In this document: one piece after another, positions 10,582 to 19,527 of the stretch
Numbering within the stretch: the first letter of the stretch is position 1
How the letters are laid out: each line of letters opens with the position of its first letter
NCBI GenBank assembly: GCA_004124875.1
Contig: SCKJ01000004.1
Location: 186,001-250,000 of the forward strand
Origin: Fidelibacterota bacterium
GTDB taxonomy: Bacteria; Fidelibacterota; Marinisomatia; SCGC-AAA003-L08; TS1B11
Length of the DNA: 64,000 nucleotides
Reading direction: 5' to 3'
Program-made: the position numbers and the translations under genes
Notes under the pieces: model-generated
What the model was told of the DNA's origin: nothing
Database searches by the model: none
The model's input: only the letters and a program-made list of their open reading frames with translations

Positions 10582-11457
10582 ATGATCCCTACCGAAATAC
10601 TTGAAAAAGTCCGCTACATCGAAATCCAAACGCGGCATCTGGTCAATGACATCTTCGGGGGCGAATACCATTCTGTTTTCAAGGGGCAGGGGATGGAATT
10701 TGCCGAAGTGCGGGAGTATCTCCCCGGCGATGATGTCAGGGCCATCGACTGGAATGTAACTGCCCGCTTTGGCAAGCCGTACATCAAGCGCTATGAGGAA
10801 GAGCGCGAACTGACGGTCATGCTGGCTGTCGACGGCTCCGGGTCGGCCATGTACGGCACCGGTGAGGCCCTCAAAATGGACATCGCCGCGGAGATCGCCG
10901 CCATCCTCGCGTTCAGCGCCATCAAGAACAACGACAAAGTCGGCCTCATGGTTTTCAGTGAGGAGATCGAAAAATTTCTGCCTCCCAAGAAAGGCAAAGG
11001 CCATGTCCTGCGCCTGATCCGCGACCTGCTCTACCACGAGTCGGCCGGCCACCGGACCCGGCTCGACCTGGCGCTGGAATATTTGCTGCGCGTGCTCAAG
11101 CGCAAGGCCGTCATCTTTTTGCTCTCCGATTTCCTGGATGAAGGCTTTGATGTCCCACTGAAGTTGGTCAGCCGGAAGCATGATCTGATCCTTCTGCGGC
11201 TGGAGGACCCCTCTGAGCGGGAGCTGCCCAACCTGGGACTGGTGAAATGGTACGACCCGGAGACGGGTGAAGAATCATGGATCGACACCTCTTCGCCTAC
11301 CGTGCGTGAGCAGTTTAAGGTGCAGGCCGGGGAACGCAGGGACGCCTTCGAGCGCTTCTGCCGCCGCCACGCCATCGATCTGGTGGACATCGACACCCAT
11401 GCCGGCTATGTGCAACCCCTGATGGATTATTTCACGGCCAGGTCGACGCGCCTTTGA
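10582..11457 (+). CDS. DUF58 / VWA-like protein
   Basis: 291 aa, cytoplasmic by sequence (no signal or membrane segment). It carries the DUF58 hallmark GxGxEFxExREYxPGDDVRxIDWNxTAR (about residues 35-60) and then a VWA-like fold with the metal-site pattern DGSGS (about residue 88). DUF58 proteins are encoded with MoxR ATPases in many bacteria and are thought to be matured by them. The spacing of 24 bases after moxR and the 4-base overlap with the next gene indicate an operon. Confidence 0.9.
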   Translation: MIPTEILEKVRYIEIQTRHLVNDIFGGEYHSVFKGQGMEFAEVREYLPGDDVRAIDWNVTARFGKPYIKRYEEERELTVMLAVDGSGSAMYGTGEALKMDIAAEIAAILAFSAIKNNDKVGLMVFSEEIEKFLPPKKGKGHVLRLIRDLLYHESAGHRTRLDLALEYLLRVLKRKAVIFLLSDFLDEGFDVPLKLVSRKHDLILLRLEDPSERELPNLGLVKWYDPETGEESWIDTSSPTVREQFKVQAGERRDAFERFCRRHAIDLVDIDTHAGYVQPLMDYFTARSTRL

Positions 11458-12338
11458 GATATTTGGCCACAGCGCTCGCGCTTGCGGTGGGCCATTTATC
11501 CGCCCAAGGCATCCGGCTGGAGGCTGTCTGGAGCGCCGACACGGTGCTCGTGGGGCAACCGGTGGACCTCATTATCTCGACCGAGGTGGGCGACAATATT
11601 ATCCCCCATTTTTCCGGACTGACGTTCACCAATCCTGAAATCAGCCTCGACAGCACGCGCTTTGCTCCCCTCAGCGTGACCTACAGCTTTACTTTTTGGG
11701 CCGTGGGAAAAATGGCGTTGCCCGGTATGCCGGTGCACATGGAACAGCCGGACGGTTCCATAGTGCCCATGACGACCGACAGCATAAGCGTGTTTGTGGT
11801 CAGTAGTTTAACGGGGGCGGAGCAGGATATCCGCGAAATCAAGGAGATGGTGCCCCTATCCCTGGTGAACGTCAAATCTCTCTGGCGTCGCGGGATTGCC
11901 GTCGGCGTATTGATTGGGATTGCCATCGCCATCTGGGTTCGCCGGCGCAAGGGGGGCCAGGGCAGCCGGTGGAAGCGGTCGCATCCCGGTGAGGCGGCCA
12001 TAGGGGCGCTGAAGCAGTTGCGCCAGCAGGTCTATCATCCTTACGACGCCCCCGATCATTACCAGCGGCTCTCTTCCATTCTGCGGGACTACCTGGGCGC
12101 CCGATTCGTTTTCGGGGCCATGGAGATGACGACCACCGAGATCAAGGAGATACTGCCGGGGAAGATTGATGATCCGGCGGTGGCGATGCTTATTTGGCAG
12201 CTGCTTGAGCAGTGCGATCTGGCCAAATTCGCCCGGCAGAAGCACCCCCAGAACAAGTGGCGCAACGACCTCGACCAAGCCCACAGGATCATCGAGAAAA
12301 CCAGGCCGGCCCTCGCGATAGAAGTTACCGCCCCTTAA
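11454..12338 (+). CDS. BatD/DUF4381-like membrane protein of the moxR operon
   Basis: 294 aa. It starts at TTG 11454, which overlaps the DUF58 stop in TTGA. A signal peptide (about residues 1-18, ending SAQG) is followed by an exported beta-rich domain (about 19-135), one transmembrane helix (about 146-166, GIAVGVLIGIAIAIWV), a basic stop-transfer RRRKGG and a helical cytoplasmic tail. This is the plan of BatD-like or DUF4381 proteins that follow moxR-DUF58. The usual BatA and BatB VWA membrane proteins are not present, so this is a reduced version of the cluster. Function is inferred from context. Confidence 0.65.
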   Translation: MRYLATALALAVGHLSAQGIRLEAVWSADTVLVGQPVDLIISTEVGDNIIPHFSGLTFTNPEISLDSTRFAPLSVTYSFTFWAVGKMALPGMPVHMEQPDGSIVPMTTDSISVFVVSSLTGAEQDIREIKEMVPLSLVNVKSLWRRGIAVGVLIGIAIAIWVRRRKGGQGSRWKRSHPGEAAIGALKQLRQQVYHPYDAPDHYQRLSSILRDYLGARFVFGAMEMTTTEIKEILPGKIDDPAVAMLIWQLLEQCDLAKFARQKHPQNKWRNDLDQAHRIIEKTRPALAIEVTAP

Positions 12339-12410
12339 TGGATGGGTCCACGGCGCCCAACGATTGATCTTTGAGCTGCTCCGCTTGCCACCCTAATATT
12401 CCCGCGACTC

Positions 12411-13439
12411 ATGGATATTGCCATTATCATGTTGCTGGCCGCGCTCATTGCCCTGGTGGGCTTTATGCTGGTGAGCCGGCAGGCCGCACCTGATAAGATG
12501 GAGGCCGCTATGGGGCGGAATTTCCTGCAGTTCCAGCAGCACATTCAGGAGACCATGCAGACGACCCGCCAGGAAGTTGAGCGGTCGAAGGATGTCCTTT
12601 CGGAGAACGCCATCGAGACTCAGAAATCGTTGGGCGACATGGGCAAGGCCATCCAGAATCTGATTCGCCAGCAGGAGGCGGCCCAGGAGATTGGTGAGTC
12701 GCTCAAGAACCTGCTACAGCCCCCCGCCCTCAGGGGCAGCTATGGCGAGCAGATTCTCGAGGAGATGCTCGACCGGATTCTTCCCCGGGGCATATGGGAG
12801 CGGCAATACTCCATTGACGGCAATGTCCGGGTGGACGCGGTGGTCAAATTCAAGGATGTGGTGATTCCCATCGATGCCAAATTCCCCCGGGACGACTACG
12901 GGCGTTACTTGCGGGCCGAGGAGGTCGACGATCAAAAGGCGCACTGGAAGGCGTTTGAGGATGCCGTGAAAAGACAGATCAAATCGATCTCCGACAAGTA
13001 CGTCAAGCCGGAACTGGGGACCACCGATTTTGCCCTCATGTTCATCCCCTCCGACGCCATTTATTATGAGGCCATTGCCAACCGCAACCAGCTGGGGGAG
13101 CTATCCAGCATCCCGGAATATGCCGAATCGAAGCATGTCTTTCCGGTGAGCCCCAACACCTTTTTCGCTTTTTTAAAGACCGTGATTCACGGCATCCGCA
13201 ATGCGGAAATCACGGAGAACGCCCGGCATCTGCAACAAGGCCTGGCCAAGCTTGAGCGCAATTTCGAGCTCTTTTTCAAGAAATTCCAGGAGGTGGGCAA
13301 AGGGGTGGACAAGGCAGCTGAAGCCTATCGGGTCGGTGAGGGACACCTCGAAAAGTTCCGCCGTGAGCTGGAGACCACCCTGTCCCTCGAGCTGCCCGAG
13401 AAGGAGCCGCCGGCTCTTGATGAAAACGCCTCGAGCTAG
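12411..13439 (+). CDS. rmuC: RmuC-family DNA recombination protein
   Basis: 342 aa: an N-terminal membrane helix (residues 4-21), a coiled coil (about 30-110) and the RmuC domain (about 115-290). Signatures are LRGSYGEQILEEMLDRILPRG, VDAVVKFKDVVIPIDAKFP (PD-(D/E)xK-like D...xAK) and FALMFIPSDAIYYEA. RmuC limits inversions at short inverted repeats in E. coli; its biochemistry is poorly defined. The stop codon overlaps that of the convergent nitroreductase gene. Confidence 0.93.
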   Translation: MDIAIIMLLAALIALVGFMLVSRQAAPDKMEAAMGRNFLQFQQHIQETMQTTRQEVERSKDVLSENAIETQKSLGDMGKAIQNLIRQQEAAQEIGESLKNLLQPPALRGSYGEQILEEMLDRILPRGIWERQYSIDGNVRVDAVVKFKDVVIPIDAKFPRDDYGRYLRAEEVDDQKAHWKAFEDAVKRQIKSISDKYVKPELGTTDFALMFIPSDAIYYEAIANRNQLGELSSIPEYAESKHVFPVSPNTFFAFLKTVIHGIRNAEITENARHLQQGLAKLERNFELFFKKFQEVGKGVDKAAEAYRVGEGHLEKFRRELETTLSLELPEKEPPALDENASS

Positions 13440-14131
13440 CGCGGTGGCGTCGGCCCTTCGATAAACAGCGCGACCTGATCCAGCCCCTTGCGCTGCAAAT
13501 CAGGCACCTGGCAGCCCTCTTCGGGATAACCCACCGGCATCAGCAGGAACGGCTTCTCGTTCGAGGGGCGCTTCAATATGTCTGCCAGGAATTTCATGGG
13601 ACTGGGGGTATGGGTCAGCGATACCAATCCCGCCTGATGGACCGCCGTGAGAAACATGCCGGCGGCAATCCCCACCGACTCGACCACGTAATAATTTTTG
13701 CGCGTCTCTCCCTCTGGCAGCTGCTCCACTGTCTGCTGAAACAGGACAACCAGCCACGGCGCAATCTCCAGGTACGGCTTGCGCCAGCCTGTCGCCAGCG
13801 GTTCCAGGGCCTCCAGCCATTCATCGGGCATGCGCGTTTCGTAGCTCTGCTTTTCCTCCGCCTCGGCAGCCTGCCTGATTTTCCGCTTGGTTGCAGGATC
13901 GGACACGGCGACGAAGGTCCACGGCTGCTTGTGCGCGCCGCTGGGCGCCGTGCTGGCGGTACGAATGAGATGGGCAATGGTCTCCCGGTGGACAGGCTTG
14001 CCGGAAAAATGGCGCACACTGCGGCGGCTGTCCATCCGCAGGTAAAACGCCTTGGCCTGGGTTAATGAGTCGGCCGCTGAAATCATCTCGTGATTCAGGG
14101 GGACAAAACTATATTCGTTTTTGTGGGACAC
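13436..14131 (-). CDS. FMN nitroreductase of the iodotyrosine deiodinase (IYD) type
   Basis: 231 aa. The flavin-binding start RRSVRHFSGKPV (about 36-47), STAPSGAHKQPW (60-71) and a C-terminal LLMPVGYP are typical of nitroreductases. The segment between residues 91 and 120 is like the active-site lid of iodotyrosine deiodinase, with Glu93, Tyr97 and Lys118 at the same spacing (4 and 21 residues) as the E-Y-K triad that binds the halotyrosine zwitterion in the animal enzyme. Bacterial IYD homologues are known. The likely reaction is reductive dehalogenation of halotyrosines, but only the motif spacing supports it here. The gene is alone on the minus strand and convergent with rmuC. Confidence 0.85.
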   Translation of the reverse strand: MSHKNEYSFVPLNHEMISAADSLTQAKAFYLRMDSRRSVRHFSGKPVHRETIAHLIRTASTAPSGAHKQPWTFVAVSDPATKRKIRQAAEAEEKQSYETRMPDEWLEALEPLATGWRKPYLEIAPWLVVLFQQTVEQLPEGETRKNYYVVESVGIAAGMFLTAVHQAGLVSLTHTPSPMKFLADILKRPSNEKPFLLMPVGYPEEGCQVPDLQRKGLDQVALFIEGPTPPR

Positions 14132-14269
14132 CGGTTCCTCCGGGTTCAGGGTTCAGGCTGCATGATAGGGTCCTGCCTGCCGGGAAGCAAGCAACGATTT
14201 GCCGCCTTTGCCGGTGGCTACCGCGCGGTGAGGTGCCCTGACCGGCGTTGCGCGGGTTGCCGCAAAAGC

Positions 14270-14299
14270 TTGCTTTGCGCAATGTTGCGGCGGTATGCT
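14270..14299 (+). promoter_or_regulatory. Possible sigma-70-type promoter for the TPR gene
   Basis: TTGCTT at 14270-14275 and TATGCT at 14294-14299 are separated by 18 bases in the divergent gap between the nitroreductase and TPR genes. If used, transcription would begin near 14306, which favours the downstream start codon at 14336. This is a weak pattern match. Confidence 0.3.
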
Positions 14300-14335
14300 C
14301 TGCCCGTCATGGCTACCCTGTTTCATCCCGGCTCG

Positions 14336-15931
14336 ATGCGCAAGATAGTCGCTCTGCTGGCTGCTCTGCTCATCATGCCACTGCTGACCTTGCCGGTTCC
14401 CAGCCTTGGCGCGGTGGCGGCTCAGGATAAATCTACAGACAAAAAAAAGCAGAGCACGACCAACAGGAAAAAGTCGCCGCCAAAAAAGAAACGCAGCTCT
14501 GCCCGCAGGCGTCCTGCCAGGAAAACGGCAAGTCAGTCGTCCTCGCAGCGCTCCCGGCCTCGAAACGCAAGCGCGTCCCCAACGCGGCGCAAAAGACCTC
14601 GTCCGCGTCCCAAACGCCAGCCGCTCAAAGTGGTCGCGCCCCAGGAGTGGCGGGCTTTGGCCCGGGATATTTCGGCAGCCAGCAGCGCCCTTACCCGCGA
14701 CACCCGGCGTGCCTCCGATAGACTCATGGGGCTGTCCCCGGCTCCCCGCGGAGAAGAGGTCCGGCGCTACAGGAATGTGGGCGATGAGCGGCGCATTGCC
14801 AGGCTGCTGCTGCAACTGGAATATGAGCCGGGCGATATTGAAACTTTGAGATTGCTCGTGGATATTGAGCGCCGGAACCATCGCTATGACGCGACCTTGC
14901 GCTACCTTTTGCAGGCTCTTTCCCTGCGGCCGCTCGATCAGAACCTGCACATGGATCTGGGCCGGCACTATCGCCGGCATGGGCGCTACGCCCAGGCGCT
15001 GGACGCGTTTCAGGAGGTGGTGTACTTAAATTCCGGGCACCCCGAGGCCAGGCTGGCTCAGGCCAATATCATGGACCTGCAGGGCGACACTGAAGCGTCT
15101 GCCGCCGTCATCGAGGAGGTTCAACTGCAGCAGGGCCGCACGGCCCAGTATTTTTACTACCAGACCGTGCATCTCTCCGCCGCAGGCGACCATCGAATCG
15201 CCATCCAGACCGCGACCTCCGGAATCGGCAGCTATCCAGATGAGAGCCGTCTCTACCTGGCGCGCGGCGCGGCCTTCGCTCTGCTGGGCATGACCGGCAA
15301 AGCAAAAGTTGACTATTATGACGCCCTGGCCCTCGACGGCGACAATCTTGAGGCCCTGCGGCTGCTGGGCGGTCTGTCCGAGCAGGAGCGGCACATCGAC
15401 GTGGCCATCAGGGCCTACGGACAAGTCCTGCAGCATGAACCGGGCGATGCAGGCGCGTCGCTGGGGTTGGCCCGCAGTCTGCTCAGAGATTTGCAGCTGC
15501 CCGCGGCCATTGAAGAGCTGACCACCCACGCCGCACTGCATGGCCGGAGCGCGGAGGCCAACCAGCTGCTGGCCCAGGGCTATTATCTGTCGGCCCTCCA
15601 AGCCAGCCAGCAACGGGACTTTCACCGCGCGCTGGAATTTCAGGTGGCATCCAGCAAACGGGCGGAAACGCATTCTGCCGGTTGGACTGTTACCGCGTTG
15701 CTCTGGGCCGGCGAAGCGGAATGGTCTCACGGCCGCGAGCGGCATGCGGCAGACTATTATCAGTTGGCCGTCGACATGAACCCTTTTAGCGCCCAGGCTC
15801 ACGTGGGTTTGTCACGGGCCTACGCAGCCATTGGAGAGTCGGCCAGGGCTGGCTGGCATGTGCAGGAGGCCGAGCGTCTTGGCTGGCAGCCCCGTCGCCC
15901 GTATGCCCGTTTCGGCAATCCAGTTCCTTAA
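14336..15931 (+). CDS. Exported TPR-repeat protein with a long basic linker
   Basis: 531 aa from ATG 14336, chosen because it starts a clean signal peptide (MRKIVALLAALL..., cut near residue 29 at AVAAQ); in-frame ATGs at 14309 and 14285 would add a short leader, and no clear Shine-Dalgarno sequence settles the choice. Residues about 31-97 are extremely rich in Lys/Arg/Ser/Pro, resembling a histone-H1-like tail. The rest consists of about ten tetratricopeptide units (RYAQALDAFQEV, RHIDVAIRAYGQV and similar). TPR proteins scaffold protein complexes; the partner is unknown. The next TPR gene overlaps its 3' end by 29 bases. Confidence 0.75.
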   Translation: MRKIVALLAALLIMPLLTLPVPSLGAVAAQDKSTDKKKQSTTNRKKSPPKKKRSSARRRPARKTASQSSSQRSRPRNASASPTRRKRPRPRPKRQPLKVVAPQEWRALARDISAASSALTRDTRRASDRLMGLSPAPRGEEVRRYRNVGDERRIARLLLQLEYEPGDIETLRLLVDIERRNHRYDATLRYLLQALSLRPLDQNLHMDLGRHYRRHGRYAQALDAFQEVVYLNSGHPEARLAQANIMDLQGDTEASAAVIEEVQLQQGRTAQYFYYQTVHLSAAGDHRIAIQTATSGIGSYPDESRLYLARGAAFALLGMTGKAKVDYYDALALDGDNLEALRLLGGLSEQERHIDVAIRAYGQVLQHEPGDAGASLGLARSLLRDLQLPAAIEELTTHAALHGRSAEANQLLAQGYYLSALQASQQRDFHRALEFQVASSKRAETHSAGWTVTALLWAGEAEWSHGRERHAADYYQLAVDMNPFSAQAHVGLSRAYAAIGESARAGWHVQEAERLGWQPRRPYARFGNPVP

Positions 15932-17111
15932 GCTGCGCGGGAAAATACACAGGCGGTTCAATGCCGCCTTCCTGGCCCTGACCCTCTGCTTCCCGGGATG
16001 GGTCCGGGGGCAGGACCACGAACGCCCGGCCAGCGTTGAACAGCCCGCGGGAGCCGAGACTCAGCTGTGGCGCGGGATTAACGCCATGTACTCCTACCGC
16101 TTTGAGGAAGCCGCGCTGGCTTTTGATTCCACCATGGCCCTGGACCCGGCCCACGCGGTCGCGCCATTTGTGGCGGTGGCCAACCGCTGGCTGCGGAGTC
16201 TGACGGAAGAAGGCGCCGCCGCCTCGCATGTGGCCTTGCTTGGCTCGATAGAGGCCACCATCCCCCGGTATCAAGCATTGCTGAAGGCAGACCCGGACTC
16301 GCCGGAACTCCTGCTCTACCTGGGCAGCACCTATGGTTTGAAAGCCCGCGTGGCGCTGTCGCAAAAGAGGTGGACCACTGTCGTGACTTCCGGGCTGCGT
16401 GGCTGGCGGCTGGTCAACCGGGCCCACGAGGCGGACACCTCCATGGCCGACGCCTACCTGCCCATTGGCCTTTTCGACTATTACACAGGCAGCGGTTCGG
16501 CGCCCGTGAGATTCATGGCCAGGCTGTTCGGGATGCATCCGGACAAGCAGCGCGGTATAGCGGAGTTGACCAAGGCGGCCAATGAGGCGCCCCATGCGTG
16601 GATAGAGGCCGCTTCGACGCTGGCCATATTGCTCGCTTACATAGAGGACCAACAACTCAACGCTCTGGCGCACGCGGACCTTCTGGTCGGCGAGTTTCCG
16701 GACAATTTCTATTTCAATTTTCTGCGGGGCGACATCCTGGTTCGCAGTGGCCAGCTGGCAGCGGTCAGACAGTTCCTGCCCCGGCTGGAAGAGCTGCTCG
16801 AAGTCGCCCATCCCAATCAGTACCTGGAATGGCAACTCAAATATTCAACCATTGTGGCCCTCCTTGATTACCAGCAAGGTGATCTGGCGCGGGCCAGAAA
16901 AATGTGCGATTGGGTTATCAGCAACTATGCCATGGAGTTTGACTGGCACCTGGGAATGGCGCTCTACACGCGCGGCCAGATCAATGAAATGGAGGGGCAT
17001 CCGGAAGCGGCCCGGACAGATTACCTGGCGGCCCTGAGACTGGATAACCAGACGTATATCATGCCCCTCACCAGGGAGGCCCACAACCGCCTCAGCCAGG
17101 TAGGGAAGTGA
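15903..17111 (+). CDS. Exported TPR-like protein
   Basis: 402 aa if it starts at ATG 15903; an in-frame ATG at 15831 lies further inside the preceding gene. The N-terminus is basic, then a hydrophobic stretch (about residues 21-35) ends near VRGQD, consistent with a signal peptide. The mature part has TPR-like helices (RFEEAALAFDSTMALDPAHA, GDLARARKMCDWVI, GHPEAARTDYLAALRLD) and a conserved-looking middle (LPIGLFDYYTGSGSAPVRFMARLFG). I do not recognise a named family. It forms a pair with the upstream TPR gene and is likely co-transcribed. Confidence 0.7.
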   Translation: MPVSAIQFLKLRGKIHRRFNAAFLALTLCFPGWVRGQDHERPASVEQPAGAETQLWRGINAMYSYRFEEAALAFDSTMALDPAHAVAPFVAVANRWLRSLTEEGAAASHVALLGSIEATIPRYQALLKADPDSPELLLYLGSTYGLKARVALSQKRWTTVVTSGLRGWRLVNRAHEADTSMADAYLPIGLFDYYTGSGSAPVRFMARLFGMHPDKQRGIAELTKAANEAPHAWIEAASTLAILLAYIEDQQLNALAHADLLVGEFPDNFYFNFLRGDILVRSGQLAAVRQFLPRLEELLEVAHPNQYLEWQLKYSTIVALLDYQQGDLARARKMCDWVISNYAMEFDWHLGMALYTRGQINEMEGHPEAARTDYLAALRLDNQTYIMPLTREAHNRLSQVGK

Positions 17112-17161
17112 CCGCCCCCGCCGCTCATCCGGCAGATGGAGTGCCAGGCAGCCTCAGCGGA

Positions 17162-18805
17162 TTACAGGAGCGACTTATACTCCGGCTTCCAAATGAAATC
17201 CGCGAAGGCTGCATCCACATCATCCGGTTCGGGCATCGTATTGAGATTCAAGCGGTAGGCTTCCTGGGCCACGGCGATACCAATGCGCAGGGAGACGGCC
17301 TGTAACTCGTCCATTGCCGGGAAGACCGACCCGGTGTCAAGCGTGCCGGGGGGCACCGCCGCGGCCAAGGTTTTAGCCGCTATATGAAACATGCTGTCGG
17401 TGATCCGTTTTGCGCCACTGAAGATCACACCTAATCCCACACCGGGAAATATATAGACGTTGTTTCCCTGGCCCGGTACGAGCGTGCGGCCGTTGTACTC
17501 AACAGGATCAAACGGGCTGCCGCTGGCGAAAATAGCTTGTCCATTGCTCCAGTTGTAGGCATCCTCAGCGGTGCACTCCGCTTTGGACGTGGGGTTGCTC
17601 AGCGCAAAGATTATGGGCCGGTCCACCGCCGCGGACATGCTATCGATTATTTCCCGGGTAAACTTGCCCGGTTGCCCCGACACGCCCAACAGGACTGTTG
17701 GCTTGACTCGCTGCACCACTTCCTGCAGTGAAACAGCCGGTGGCTCCTCCCTGGCAAAAGGTTTCTTGTGGGCCGCCAGAGTGTCCAATCGATCGCGGGT
17801 CACCAGCCCTTTCGAGTCGACGAGCCAGAATCGCTGATGGGCCTCTTCCTCCGACAGGCCTTCATCCAGCATTCCTCGGATCATCGCCCTGGCAATGCCG
17901 ACAGCCGCCTCGCCGGCGCCCAAAAAGACGACGCGCTGATCTTGCAGCAGTTGACCGGTAACGCGCAACGCCCCCAGAAGTCCAGCGTACACAACGGAAC
18001 CGGTGCCCTGCATGTCATCGTTAAATACCGGACCTGTATCACGGTATTTTTCCAGGAACCTGAAGGCGTTGGTGTTGCCGAAATCCTCAAACTGGATGAT
18101 GCAGTTGGGCCACCTCTTCTGCGTGGCGTTGATAAATTCATCGATGAGGGCATCGTACGGCTCGCCCCGTTCCCTGGCTTGGGCCAGTCCCAGATAGAGG
18201 GGATCGGCCAGCAGTTCCTGGTTGTCCGTGCCGACATCAATGCAGACCGGCAACGTCATCCGGGGATCGATGCCGGCGGCGGCGACGTAGAGGGAAAGTT
18301 TGCCCACTGGAATGCCCATGCCGTTGAGTCCCAGGTCACCCAGCCCGAGAATCCTTTCGCCATCGGTGACAACCACGATACGGATGTCCTGCGAAGGCCA
18401 GTTGTCGAGGATCGAATCAACTCTGCCGCGATCCTGCAGGCTGATCACCAGCCCCCGGGGACGGCGAAAGATGCGGCTGTACTTTTGGCACGCCAGCCCC
18501 ACAGTCGGCGTATAGACGATAGGCATCATTTCCTGCATGTGGCGCTCAAGCAGATAGTAGAACAGCGTTTCGTTGCGGTCTTGCAGGCCGATGAGGTAGA
18601 TATATTTGGCCAGATCGCTCGGCTTGTAACCGTAGTTTTCCCAAACCCGCTCATGTTGCTCTTCGATGGGCACCTGGCGTGGCGGAATCAAGCCCCGCAG
18701 CCCCAGCTGGTCGCGCTCCTCCTCGGTGAAAGCGGTCCCTTTGTTGAGATACGGCGTGTTGAGGAGTTCGACTCCCGTCACCCGATGCTGCTTATCCTTG
18801 GCCAT
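17162..18805 (-). CDS. maeA: NAD-dependent malic enzyme
   Basis: 547 aa, the usual size of the large NAD-type malic enzyme, which converts malate to pyruvate and CO2 while reducing NAD. Visible signatures are MMPIVYTPTVGLACQKYS, VTDGERILGLGDLGLNGMGIPVGKLSLY, the metal site around FEDFGNTNAF..FNDDMQGTG, the Rossmann loop FLGAGEAAVGIA and ALSNPTSKAECTAEDAY. Start 18805 is preceded by GAGGAAGG at a good distance; an in-frame ATG at 18928 would add 41 unrelated residues. It stands alone on the minus strand. Confidence 0.95.
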   Translation of the reverse strand: MAKDKQHRVTGVELLNTPYLNKGTAFTEEERDQLGLRGLIPPRQVPIEEQHERVWENYGYKPSDLAKYIYLIGLQDRNETLFYYLLERHMQEMMPIVYTPTVGLACQKYSRIFRRPRGLVISLQDRGRVDSILDNWPSQDIRIVVVTDGERILGLGDLGLNGMGIPVGKLSLYVAAAGIDPRMTLPVCIDVGTDNQELLADPLYLGLAQARERGEPYDALIDEFINATQKRWPNCIIQFEDFGNTNAFRFLEKYRDTGPVFNDDMQGTGSVVYAGLLGALRVTGQLLQDQRVVFLGAGEAAVGIARAMIRGMLDEGLSEEEAHQRFWLVDSKGLVTRDRLDTLAAHKKPFAREEPPAVSLQEVVQRVKPTVLLGVSGQPGKFTREIIDSMSAAVDRPIIFALSNPTSKAECTAEDAYNWSNGQAIFASGSPFDPVEYNGRTLVPGQGNNVYIFPGVGLGVIFSGAKRITDSMFHIAAKTLAAAVPPGTLDTGSVFPAMDELQAVSLRIGIAVAQEAYRLNLNTMPEPDDVDAAFADFIWKPEYKSLL

Positions 18806-19458
18806 GTTCAATCCTTCCTCACCTGGCGGGCGGAAATTAAATGTGCTCGCATGCCGGAATTTAACCTTATGCCGGGGGCTTGAGCAGCTGTGATGACGTT
18901 CGTCTGACTCATCGAGGAGGGCGCTCAAAACCTACGCGGCATCGGAGCCACGTGGACCACTCAGCTGTTTTTCCAGGGGGCACTTTTGCTAATTTGCACC
19001 CGCCAGCGGACGGACAGCAATATATCTGCCTTGGATATCATGGTTGCAGACAGCGCCTGTACCCCCGCGAACTTTCTCGAGATCGTTGGTGCGCGCCTGG
19101 GCTTCCTTGATAATAATTCATCGACTCCGCACGCGAGGCGAACCTGCTTCGGCTCACCGGTCGGGCCTCTCACCCCCATCCGGACCCCCGTCTCACATCC
19201 GCATCGAAGGTCACTGACTCAGTCATCAGGGTCTCCCTGCAGGGCATGCAGGATAAACAGGAATCAGGGCAATATCAAGAATTTATATTATATTTAGCCA
19301 TACCGAAAAATGTCTGTTAACGGCGCCGGGAAATAGACAATTTAAGGTAGGAAAATATTGCCTACTATTTGAAAAATACATTATACTTAAGCGCGGCAGA
19401 ACCGTTCACAGGGTCCCGGAAATTTGTCACAGCGATTTTGTCGCGGGACGCCAGTGAA
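18806..19458. other. 653-bp intergenic stretch without a supported gene
   Basis: The left half (about 18880-19260) is GC-rich and has short overlapping open frames on both strands (76-103 codons) without ribosome binding sites or recognisable domains. The right half (about 19265-19400) is AT-rich with several runs of A and T and a weak hairpin (GTAGG 19347-19351 with CCTAC 19361-19365). The far end leads into a sigma-54 promoter. I see no tRNA, riboswitch or insertion sequence here. Confidence 0.5.
19413..19449. promoter_or_regulatory. Spaced inverted repeat just upstream of the sigma-54 promoter
   Basis: GTCCCG (19413-19418) and CGGGAC (19444-19449) form short inverted arms separated by 25 bases, ending 10 bases before the -24 box. 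It could be a protein-binding site or part of the leader of an upstream transcript. Short arms make chance occurrence possible. Confidence 0.25.
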
Positions 19459-19475
19459 TTGGCACGGCTTTTGCC
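19459..19475 (+). promoter_or_regulatory. Sigma-54 promoter of the flagellar regulatory block
   Basis: TTGGCACGGCTTTTGCC matches the RpoN consensus (TGGCACG-N4-TTGC): GG at 19461-19462 and GC at 19473-19474 are separated by exactly 10 bases. Transcription would start near 19486, ahead of the fapA block. An NtrC-class activator with a GAFTGA loop is encoded 5 kb downstream in the same direction. Confidence 0.8.
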
Positions 19476-19527
19476 CTTATATTTTATGGTGATTCCGGCC
19501 GTGTTTATCGACGCTTGAGGACCGTTT

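Noticed and set aside
9562-11181. 539-codon open frame antisense to moxR and DUF58
   Set aside because: It is the reverse-strand shadow of two well-supported genes with GC-rich codons; no domain is seen.
17768-18883. 371-codon open frame antisense to the malic enzyme
   Set aside because: Fully overlaps maeA, whose product is unmistakable; the plus-strand frame has no recognisable motif.
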